NCBI GenBank assembly: GCA_028876385.1 | Contig: JAGWSF010000098.1 | Span: 1-64,000 of the forward strand | Length of the DNA: 64,000 bases | Direction: 5' to 3' | DNA from: Acidobacteriota bacterium | GTDB lineage: Bacteria; Actinomycetota; Acidimicrobiia; Acidimicrobiales; Palsa-688 | Part shown: one piece after another, positions 57,693 through 64,000 of the stretch | Layout of the letters: each line of letters begins with the position of its first letter | Numbering within the stretch: position 1 is the first letter of the stretch | Program-made: the position numbers and the translations under genes | The notes under the pieces: generated by a model | The model's input: only the letters and a program-made list of their open reading frames with translations | The model's database searches: none | Told to the model about the DNA's origin: nothing

Positions 57693-58514
57693 GTGGGCCC
57701 GATACCGCACGACTGGGCGGAGCTGAACCGTCGGGCCTGGGATGAGCGGGTCCCCATCCACGTGGCATCGCAGTTCTACGACGTGGAGGGCTTCCTATCA
57801 GGGAAGCCTCAGGTACAGCCCTTCGAGGTCGAAGAGCTCGGTCCCCTCGGCGACTCGAACCTGGCCCATCTCCAGTGCCACTTCGGACTCGACACCCTCG
57901 ACCTGGTGCGACTGCATCCTGGCCTCACGGCCGTCGGCCTTGATTTTTCCGAGCCGGCCCTAGCCGAAGCCCGGTCCCTCGCGGCCCGGGTGGGCCTCAG
58001 CCCACGGTGCTCCTTCGTGCACGGCGACGCCATGAATGCCGCCGCGCTGCTTCCACCCGGCTCCTTCGACGTGGTGTACACCGGCAAGGGGGCAATCTGC
58101 TGGCTGAACGACCTGTCACGGTGGGCCGAGCAGTGCTACTCGCTCCTTAAGCCGGGCGGATTCCTGTACGTCTGCGAGTTCCACCCGATAGGAAACGCCC
58201 TGTCGCAGACGGCCGCGACCGTCGGCGACGACTACTTCCGCACCGACGCCTGGGTCGACGACTACGAGGGCAGCTACGCCGAGCCCTCAGCCCAGACCGA
58301 GAACAACCGGTCGGTCACCTGGAACCACACGCTCCCGGCCATCTTCTCCGCCGTCATCGACGCGGGCTTCTCGCTTCGTTTCTTCCACGAGTACGACTAC
58401 ACCCTCTTCCCCCTCACGCAGTGGCTGGCACGGGGCGAGGACCGTCGCTGGCGCTGGCCCTCCGAGGCGGCCCGTCTTCCGCTCATGTTCAGCCTCAAGG
58501 CCTACAAGCCCTAG
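57693..58514 (+). CDS. class I SAM-dependent methyltransferase
   Basis: 273-aa Rossmann methyltransferase. Motif I is LAHLQCHFGLDTLDLVRLHPG, motif II GLDFSEPALAEARSLAARVG, followed by HGDAMNAAALLPPGSFDVVYTGKGAICWLNDLSRW and the post-motif LLKPGGFLYVCEFHP. The C-terminal part resembles small-molecule methyltransferases found next to varied genes. Substrate unknown. It is the only plus-strand gene between prfA and rho, inside the accessory patch. Confidence 0.85.
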   Translation: MGPIPHDWAELNRRAWDERVPIHVASQFYDVEGFLSGKPQVQPFEVEELGPLGDSNLAHLQCHFGLDTLDLVRLHPGLTAVGLDFSEPALAEARSLAARVGLSPRCSFVHGDAMNAAALLPPGSFDVVYTGKGAICWLNDLSRWAEQCYSLLKPGGFLYVCEFHPIGNALSQTAATVGDDYFRTDAWVDDYEGSYAEPSAQTENNRSVTWNHTLPAIFSAVIDAGFSLRFFHEYDYTLFPLTQWLARGEDRRWRWPSEAARLPLMFSLKAYKP

Positions 58515-58549
58515 CGGGCCGACCATGCGAGTCGACTGCCCCCCGGCTC

Positions 58550-58583
58550 CTATCCGGTGACCACCGCTATCCGGTGATCACCG
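58550..58583. repeat. 17-bp tandem duplication at a gene end
   Basis: ctatccggtgaccaccg (58550-58566) and ctatccggtgatcaccg (58567-58583) differ by one base. The second copy starts with the stop codon (CTA on plus strand) of the minus-strand PKD-like gene. Confidence 0.85.
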
Positions 58584-59364
58584 CCTGTAGTTGTTCGGCC
58601 CGGAACCCGGGAATGGTGGCCTCGGTCGCCAATCCCCCCAGAACACCGGTCGCCCCGGCGAGACGCCAGACCGCTGTCCACCGCTCCCGGATCGTCACGG
58701 TGTAGACGCCGACATTGTCGTAAGTGTGGGTTATGTTCCCATCCGGCCAAGGTTGGCCTTCACTCGTGTAGGGGCCCGTCCAGGAAGCACCTGGGCCTTC
58801 GCCCCAGTCCACCAGATAGCTGCCGGTCGCCTGGATACTCAGTTGACCAAGGGGCGTTTGCTCCTGATAGGCGGGCGGGGCAATCGTTCCGTTGGTCACT
58901 AGATAGGCAACCTTCCCGGTGACGGCATATCCGGGGGGAATAGTGGGCTTCGGTACAGGCAGAGGGATGGTCTGCCAAAACTGCACGGCCAAAGTCACAG
59001 GATCAAGTGGCGCCGCCGGCGCCGGCGCGGCAGCCGTGGGAGTAGGAGTGGGAGTGGGAGTGCACAAATGATTCGGAAGAACGCCCCCCACCGCCAGAGC
59101 TTCGATGCAAGCCAGGTATCCCGGATCGATAGTGGTCGGAGTAGTAGCTGTGACCGGTGCGGCGACGGCAGACGGCTCCGTGGTGGGGCTCACCTCCGGC
59201 TCAACTGGCGGCGGTCCAGGAACCACATAACCTCCCCCACAATCGATCGCCTGTCCAAAAAGACCGTAGTAGCAAGCACCAGTCTGCGATAGTCCAAGGA
59301 AGCTACTCTTGGGCACCCCGAAAAACAACGAATAGACTGTGATGACTACGGCCACTACACGCAT
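58567..59364 (-). CDS. secreted or membrane-anchored protein with PKD-like domain, unrecognised
   Basis: 265 aa. The N-terminus MRVVAVVITVYSLFFGVPK is a short hydrophobic stretch, likely signal or anchor. A Pro/Thr-rich region with a PTPTPTPT run (about 103-110) follows. Residues about 195-240 (YLVDWGEGPGASWTGPYTS and ITHTYDNVGVYTVTIRERW) show the WDFGDG-and-HTY pattern of PKD-like folds found in surface proteins. Function not known. The ATG 59364 overlaps the end of the upstream lipoprotein gene by 10 bp, so the two are co-transcribed. Confidence 0.7.
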   Translation of the reverse strand: MRVVAVVITVYSLFFGVPKSSFLGLSQTGACYYGLFGQAIDCGGGYVVPGPPPVEPEVSPTTEPSAVAAPVTATTPTTIDPGYLACIEALAVGGVLPNHLCTPTPTPTPTAAAPAPAAPLDPVTLAVQFWQTIPLPVPKPTIPPGYAVTGKVAYLVTNGTIAPPAYQEQTPLGQLSIQATGSYLVDWGEGPGASWTGPYTSEGQPWPDGNITHTYDNVGVYTVTIRERWTAVWRLAGATGVLGGLATEATIPGFRAEQLQAVITG

Positions 59365-59969
59365 TGATCTGGGATGACAGTCGGGGACATGTAGACCGCA
59401 TTAAAGAACAAGACCCACGGTGTGGGATTCAGCCCGTGCGGATCATCCTGACTCGATTTTTCCTTTAGACCCCAATAGCCACTCGAAGGCGGCGTACCTG
59501 GGCGGTAGAGGACCGCATTATAATTTTCAGAAATTTCGACGAAGATACAAGAACTGGATGCGTGAATCAGCCTTTGCACTGTCGTCACAACGTCCCCAGG
59601 AGGTTTTCTAACGTTTGCAAGATCACCTTTGAGACTTGATGTAGCAAGAGTTACTTCTTTTGAATAAAGTGGATCTCCATAGATAGAGCGCAAGTAACTA
59701 AGTGCCTGGGGAGTTACTGCGCCACTAGCTACCAGTAGCCGTACGGCATTGCCGTTGATGTGGTTCAGCACTTTGAAGACGGCGTCTACGTAGGCGGGGG
59801 TGATCACAGGAGGGACCACGTAGGGGTTGGGGGTGACAGGGGCCGTGGAGGTAGCTGGCGCTGCTGTGGAGCTGGTGGTGGTCGGGTCAGAGCGATGCGC
59901 GCCCGAAGAACAGGCGCCGACCAGCACCAGCAGCACGACCACCCCGAGAGCCCATATCCGCCGTCTCAT
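59355..59969 (-). CDS. predicted lipoprotein, unrecognised
   Basis: 204 aa from ATG 59969, which has GGAGAAG 3 nt upstream. The signal peptide MRRRIWALGVVVLLVLVGAC ends in a lipobox (LVGAC), so the mature protein would be anchored by Cys20. A Ser/Thr/Pro linker follows (TTTSSTAAPATSTAPVTP), then a domain of about 150 residues with no motif I recognise (VDAVFKVLNHINGNAVRLLVASGAVTPQALSYLRSIYGDPLYS). The codon use and base composition of the distal part are clearly more AT-rich than all other genes in the window, suggesting recent transfer. Confidence 0.72.
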   Translation of the reverse strand: MRRRIWALGVVVLLVLVGACSSGAHRSDPTTTSSTAAPATSTAPVTPNPYVVPPVITPAYVDAVFKVLNHINGNAVRLLVASGAVTPQALSYLRSIYGDPLYSKEVTLATSSLKGDLANVRKPPGDVVTTVQRLIHASSSCIFVEISENYNAVLYRPGTPPSSGYWGLKEKSSQDDPHGLNPTPWVLFFNAVYMSPTVIPDQCV

Positions 59970-60411
59970 AGCTTCTCCGCCAATTTCGCGCATGGCGACG
60001 TCGACAGCAACGGGAATCCGAGAGGTTGGCCGATGTCCGAGCTGCTCGACGCTCCCGCCGGGCCGGCCCAGGAATCCGTTGAGACCCAGCAAGGTCACCT
60101 GACGTCGTAAACGGCGGCGTATGTCCTATTTATGGCGAAGGTGCCGGTCCCGAGGGGATAGAGGGTGCCCGGATATCCCCTCGGGGTCCCCAGGAAGGCG
60201 AATCCCCCCGGATCGAGGGCGAAACTACGAACGAACGCTCGTCTACGCCCTGTTTCCCGTCGCCAACTCGCTTTCGTTCGTAGACTCACGATGGATTCGA
60301 AGAAACAACCCCCCCGCCGGCCACGGGCAACCCCCCCCCCGCCGGCCACGGACAACCCCCCCCCGTCGGCCACGGACAACCCGCCCCCTCCGACCAGGGC
60401 CCTGAATCAGG
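59970..60411. other. 442-bp region without a confident gene
   Basis: Short open frames exist on both strands (for example 60095-60379 minus, ending TFAINRTYAAVYDVR, and 60121-60405 plus), but none has a convincing start, ribosome binding site or recognisable domain. The stretch contains an 11-bp inverted repeat ctacgaacgaa (60225-60235) / ttcgttcgtag (60273-60283) and a C-rich tandem repeat (60307-60382). It may be a decayed gene or the promoter region of the lipoprotein operon. Confidence 0.5.
60307..60382. repeat. 24-25-bp tandem repeat with long C runs, about 3 copies
   Basis: gccggccacgg motifs at 60316, 60341 and 60365 are separated by C homopolymers of 7, 10 and 9. On the minus strand these are G runs able to form quadruplexes. 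Confidence 0.8.
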
Positions 60412-61584
60412 TCAGGCCTGCTCCCATTCCCGTGGGACGGTGAGAATCCGAGCTGGAGGCGTCAGTTGAGCGGCCAGGCTTCGGGTGACGGGCAGGTCGT
60501 CGCCCTCGGGCATCACCAGCCACAGCTCCACCTCCGAGGGGTCGGCGTAGAGCAGGCGGCAATCGGCGGCGGTGGGCACCAGATCGAGATCGACACCGAC
60601 CGAACAGACCACGACCACGGCCGATCCGGTCTCGGCCGAAACGCCCACGCAGGGCGCCGGGCCTACTTCAGGAAGGTCGAACCAGGGCAAAGGGGGTGCT
60701 ACCGGGACCAAGCCAGAGAACCCGAAGGCGGAAGGGGTGCGCAGCAGCAGGGAACGCAGCCAGCGACTACGGGCCAAGGTGTTGGCCGGATGGCGGGGTG
60801 CTCCGGGGCGGCGAAGTTCCCGGACCGCGGCGGCGGCCTCCTCCAGAGCCGAGGGCAGCGTCTCCCCCGGCCGCATCTCGATCCGTGCACTGCGATCGTG
60901 GCGGCCCACGCCGACTTCGAGGACAGTACCGACGGTGCGGGCCACCTCCAGGCCGAGCACCTCGCCCCGCAGCACCCCGTGCTCCCATATCACCTCGAGA
61001 CCGTGGGCATCCAAGAGGTCCACGAGGGATTCGGGGGGGTCGTCGGCCGGGTCCGGGACGGGAGGAGCGGGTTCAACGGGCACGAGGGTCGTTCCGGCCA
61101 CCGCCCATACAGTGGCCGGCTGGGCGAAGCAGGCCGCCCTCCGGGCCACTATCCCCGGGGCGGAGGGTGATCCGTCCACTACGACGTCCAGCGTGGCCGG
61201 ACCACGCCGGGACCACCACGCCAGAGCGGATCCGAAACGGCTTACGTCGCCGTCATCGATCAGGACCCACACCGCCCCGCTACCCGCACCTCGCTCCACT
61301 CCCGTGGCTCGGTCGGACCCCGAGCCCAAGCCGGAGCCCGACGCAGGGGACGGATCGGAGCCGGACCCCGAGCCCAAGCCGGAGCCCGACGCAGGGGACG
61401 GATCGGAGCCGGACCCCGAGCCCAGGCCAGAACCGGACACGGAGCCCGACTCGGCACCGGCGGGATCCGTGAGCGGAGGAATGTAAAGAGCGGCGCCCCC
61501 TGGCAGAGCCGAGGGGGCGGCGCGAGATATGTCTACCTTGTCCTTGACCAGGGCGCGCAGTTTGGCGGCGCGGAGCTGGTCCAG
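60412..61584 (-). CDS. unrecognised protein with 16-residue Gly/Ser/Asp/Pro repeats
   Basis: About 390 aa. After a helical N-terminus (LDQLRAAKLRALVKDKVDISRAAPSALPGG) comes a low-complexity segment of SGSGLGSGSGSDPSPA repeats. A globular part of about 290 residues follows (VWVLIDDGDVSRFGSALAWWSRRGPATLDVVVDG; later DLVPTAADCRLLYADPSEVELWLVMPEGDDLPV) with no motif I recognise. It begins immediately after rpmE, but there is no ATG, GTG or TTG in the right place: the frame is open through rpmE, and the first usable codon after the rpmE stop is CTG 61584. A GTG at 61710 inside rpmE is the only canonical choice upstream. Probably translated by coupling to rpmE. Confidence 0.6.
   Translation of the reverse strand: MDQLRAAKLRALVKDKVDISRAAPSALPGGAALYIPPLTDPAGAESGSVSGSGLGSGSGSDPSPASGSGLGSGSGSDPSPASGSGLGSGSDRATGVERGAGSGAVWVLIDDGDVSRFGSALAWWSRRGPATLDVVVDGSPSAPGIVARRAACFAQPATVWAVAGTTLVPVEPAPPVPDPADDPPESLVDLLDAHGLEVIWEHGVLRGEVLGLEVARTVGTVLEVGVGRHDRSARIEMRPGETLPSALEEAAAAVRELRRPGAPRHPANTLARSRWLRSLLLRTPSAFGFSGLVPVAPPLPWFDLPEVGPAPCVGVSAETGSAVVVVCSVGVDLDLVPTAADCRLLYADPSEVELWLVMPEGDDLPVTRSLAAQLTPPARILTVPREWEQA
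61319..61440. repeat. 48-bp in-frame tandem repeat, about 2.5 copies
   Basis: Units start at 61319, 61367 and 61415 and encode the 16-residue Gly/Ser/Asp/Pro repeat of the overlapping gene. The period is the same as in the prmC insertion. Confidence 0.9.
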
Positions 61585-61604
61585 GCGGCCTGGGCCGGAA
61601 GCGG

Positions 61605-61814
61605 TTACTTCTTGCCCCGTCGGCCGTAACGGCGCTCGAAGCGCTCGACCCGGCCCCCGGTGTCCACCAGCTTCTGCTTGCCGGTGTAGAACGGATGGCA
61701 CTCGTTGCACAGTTCGGTGTGCAGCTCAGGCTTGGTCGACCGGGTCGTGAAGGTGTTGCCGCAGGAGCAGGTCACCTTGGCCTCGATGTAGTTGGGATGG
61801 ATCTCGGTCTTCAC
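61605..61814 (-). CDS. rpmE: 50S ribosomal protein L31, zinc-binding form
   Basis: 69-aa large-subunit protein bridging to the small subunit. All four zinc cysteines are present (C16 and C18 in TCSCGNTF, C36 and C39 in [25 protein letters not shown]), so this is the C-plus form and is probably also a zinc store. GTG 61814 has GAGGTAATGCC upstream. 14 bp after rho. Confidence 0.96.
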   Translation of the reverse strand: MKTEIHPNYIEAKVTCSCGNTFTTRSTKPELHTELCNECHPFYTGKQKLVDTGGRVERFERRYGRRGKK

Positions 61815-61828
61815 GGCATTACCTCTTA

Positions 61829-63832
61829 TCAGATATTGGGGGTCGCCGTCTTGGCGACCTCGGCGAGGAACTCGTCATTGTTCTTCGTGGACTTCAGACG
61901 CTCGAGGAGCAGTTCCAGACCGGCCGCCGCGGAGCCCTCGGCGCCGAGCGCGTTGAGGACCCGCCGGAGCTTCCAGACCTGCTGCAGCTGGCTCTTGTTG
62001 AAGAGCAGCTCCTCGTGACGGGTGGAGGACCCGTTCACGTCGATGGCCGGGTAGATGCGTCGCTCGGCCAACTTGCGGTCGAGCCTCAGCTCCATGTTCC
62101 CGGTGCCCTTGAATTCCTCGAAAATCACCTCGTCCATGCGACTCCCCGTTTCCACCAGAGCGGTGGCGAGGATGGTCAACGATCCACCTTCCTCGATATT
62201 CCGCGCCGCCCCGAAGAACTTCTTGGGCGGGTAGAGAGCCCCGGTGTCGATGCCGCCGGACATGATCCGTCCCGTAGCCGGCGCGCCGAGGTTGTAGGCC
62301 CGAGCCAACCTGGTGATGCCGTCGAGGATGATCACCACGTCCTTGCCCAGCTCCACCATGCGCTTGGCCCGCTCGATGGTGAGCTCGGCGACCTGGATGT
62401 GCTCTTCAGCCGGGCGGTCGAAGGTGGAGGCGATGACCTCACCTTTCACCGAGCGGGCCATGTCGGTGACCTCCTCGGGACGTTCGTCTACGAGGAGGAC
62501 CATGAGCTGCACCTCGGGGTTGTTGACCTCGATGCAGTGGGCTATCTGCTTCAAAACCGTCGTCTTGCCCGCCTTCGGAGGGGACACGATGAGTCCCCGC
62601 TGGCCTTTGCCGATGGGCGAAAGAAGATCGACGATGCGAGCAGTGTCGTTGGCCGGGTGGCTGGGCAGCTCGAGCTTCAGGCGGGTGTCGGGGAAGAGCG
62701 GTGTCAGAGCCTCGAAGCGGGGCCGGTTGCGGGCCTCGTCGGGGGTGAGCCCGCTGACCTTGTCTATGCGCAGCAGCGCCGGGTACTTCTCGTTGCCGCC
62801 GGCGGGCCGGGCGGCGCCTTCGATCCGGTCCCCTCGCCGCAGGGCGAAGCGACGAACCTGGCTGATCGACACGTAGACATCACCCGGGCCGGAGAGAAAT
62901 CCCGACGTGCGCAGGAAGCCGTAACCCTCCTCGCGCAGGTCGAGGTATCCGTCCACGGGGATGGGCTCCCCGCTGAACTGCTGCTCCGGTGCCTGACCGG
63001 GTAGGTCGCGCTCGCCCCGCTCGAAGCGGTCCCGCCCCCGCCGGCGCCGGCTGCGGCGGTTGCCGGAGTCACCGTTGTCCCCGGGGCGCCCCTGAAAGTC
63101 GTCTCCGCCGCCGTGGTCCTGGCTGCGGTGCTCCGTGGGCGCCGGGGCCCCGGCGGTGCGACTGTTGGCGCCATCGGGGGCTCGGGCGGCCTCGACCGGG
63201 CGGCCTGCGTCGACCCCGTTGCGCTCGGGAATATAGCGCTCGGAAGCGTTGCCGCCACCTGCTTCTCGCCCCTCGGCGCGGCGCGGTCCCCGCCCGGGCG
63301 GAACGGTGGCCGACCTCTCCTCCCGGGTCGGACGGGCGGGGGTGTCGCGCGGTTCGGCGTCCTCATCCTCCGGCGCCGAGTCATCGCCGTCGGAGGAATC
63401 GTCGTCATCGGTGCCCAGATCGAGTTGGACCGCCTGAACCGCGGACCGGGCCGAACCGGCCCGGGGGCGCCCGGGCCCGGGTGCGGGTGCGGGTGCGGGG
63501 CTCGACCGGTCGACGCGGTCGGGCTCGGAACCGGCCGCGCCATCTGATTCCGCCGCCCCGGTGTCCTGGGCCGCGTCGGTGCTTTCCGGCTCCTCGGAAG
63601 TTTCGGCGGTGCGCCGGGCCCTGGTCCGTCGGCGAGGGGCCGGGGTCTCCTCGGCCGCCTCCGCTCCCGCGGCGCCGTCCACCTCGATACCCGTCGCCTT
63701 GAGGATCGCGGTGATCAGATCCGCCTTCTTGGCCCGGGCGCCGGGGGAGGCCCCCAGCGCGGTGGCGATAGCCATGAGCTCATCTCGCTCCTTGGCCTCG
63801 AGTACCGAGCGTTCGAGCTGCGGTTCACTCAT
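61829..63832 (-). CDS. rho: transcription termination factor Rho
   Basis: Hexameric RNA-dependent ATPase that ends transcription. 667 aa from ATG 63832 ([20 protein letters not shown]), with GAGG 6 nt upstream. Rho_N at about 4-48, then a 235-residue disordered insertion rich in Arg, Asp and Pro (about 50-285, with [18 protein letters not shown] at its end). The RNA-binding cold-shock-like domain begins [21 protein letters not shown], followed by the ATPase with P-loop [10 protein letters not shown] (417-426), [18 protein letters not shown] and the Q-loop/R-loop region. Such insertions are typical of high-GC actinobacterial Rho and may widen the range of RNAs recognised. Confidence 0.96.
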   Translation of the reverse strand: MSEPQLERSVLEAKERDELMAIATALGASPGARAKKADLITAILKATGIEVDGAAGAEAAEETPAPRRRTRARRTAETSEEPESTDAAQDTGAAESDGAAGSEPDRVDRSSPAPAPAPGPGRPRAGSARSAVQAVQLDLGTDDDDSSDGDDSAPEDEDAEPRDTPARPTREERSATVPPGRGPRRAEGREAGGGNASERYIPERNGVDAGRPVEAARAPDGANSRTAGAPAPTEHRSQDHGGGDDFQGRPGDNGDSGNRRSRRRRGRDRFERGERDLPGQAPEQQFSGEPIPVDGYLDLREEGYGFLRTSGFLSGPGDVYVSISQVRRFALRRGDRIEGAARPAGGNEKYPALLRIDKVSGLTPDEARNRPRFEALTPLFPDTRLKLELPSHPANDTARIVDLLSPIGKGQRGLIVSPPKAGKTTVLKQIAHCIEVNNPEVQLMVLLVDERPEEVTDMARSVKGEVIASTFDRPAEEHIQVAELTIERAKRMVELGKDVVIILDGITRLARAYNLGAPATGRIMSGGIDTGALYPPKKFFGAARNIEEGGSLTILATALVETGSRMDEVIFEEFKGTGNMELRLDRKLAERRIYPAIDVNGSSTRHEELLFNKSQLQQVWKLRRVLNALGAEGSAAAGLELLLERLKSTKNNDEFLAEVAKTATPNI

Positions 63833-64000
63833 CAACAACCTCGTGCAGTCGGATCCGCGATGGGATGGGGTTCCGGGGCGGAACAGGGTTCCGATACGAC
63901 AGGGACGGGTCCGCCGTTTCACGCGGAGCTCTTTCGAGCCACTGTGGGGTCGGCAGGTGCGCACTGCGGCTGGGACTGGCGTCGCAGACCGGGGAGCCAG
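63833..64000. other. region upstream of rho at the window end
   Basis: 168 bp with no gene I can support. It probably holds the 5' leader and promoter of rho-rpmE. The frame of rho stays open through most of it but lacks coding character. Confidence 0.4.

Noticed and set aside
60095-60379. 94-codon minus-strand frame as a gene
   Set aside because: Half of it is translated C-rich repeat, there is no ribosome binding site, and no domain is visible. Kept only as part of the unassigned region.

Overview
The window is a gene-dense, very GC-rich chromosomal segment from an actinobacterium. The clues are the NdgR/LtbR-type regulator facing leuCD, SerA with the long C-terminal ASB+ACT tail, the GlgE alpha-glucan pathway, a Rho with a long N-terminal insertion, and the rho-rpmE-prfA-prmC-sua5-atp order. 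Separate atpF and atpH genes argue against Mycobacterium. Class Acidimicrobiia is my best guess (inference only). I saw no phage, IS element, CRISPR array, rRNA or tRNA.

Region 1 (1-13974) is a branched-chain and serine amino-acid block: ndgR / leuCD, aspC-serA, serC, ilvB-ilvN-ilvC behind a transcription attenuator, a PhoU-DUF47 fusion gene, and ilvD. Region 2 (13979-25534) is housekeeping: gatCAB, an SCP2-like protein, a PASTA serine/threonine kinase, ligA, cysteine desulfurase-mnmA, galT. Region 3 (25566-35160) is storage glucan metabolism: glgE-treS-pep2-glgB on one strand and glgP on the other. Together these convert trehalose to maltose, maltose-1-phosphate and branched alpha-glucan, and degrade the glucan again. 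Region 4 (35191-46888) is mixed: meaB, an M20 peptidase, a hydrolase, a duplicated zinc-ribbon protein of unknown function, an FAD enzyme, a membrane glycosyltransferase, glpX, a 2H-phosphoesterase-GNAT fusion, glyA and a WecA-like transferase. Region 5 (47006-57479, minus strand) is the full ATP synthase operon atpI-B-E-F-H-A-G-D-C with atpZ, plus sua5, prmC and prfA. Region 6 (57693-61584) is an accessory patch (methyltransferase, PKD-like secreted protein, lipoprotein, repeat protein) that splits the usual rpmE-prfA neighbourhood and is partly of lower GC. Region 7 holds rpmE and rho.

Two regulatory themes stand out. Upstream of ilvB there is a leader peptide MALRLTLVVIT, a 12-bp hairpin overlapping its stop codon, and an intrinsic terminator with a U-run: an attenuator sensing Leu/Val/Ile. 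In addition, at least 18 transcription-unit starts show a TAnnnT hexamer 6-9 nt (mostly 6-7) upstream of a GTG or ATG, so mRNAs probably begin at or within a nucleotide or two of the start codon (leaderless). I used this to choose many start codons. A third theme is short tandem repeats, each with its own unit, which often overlap the stop codon of the minus-strand gene at a convergent junction.
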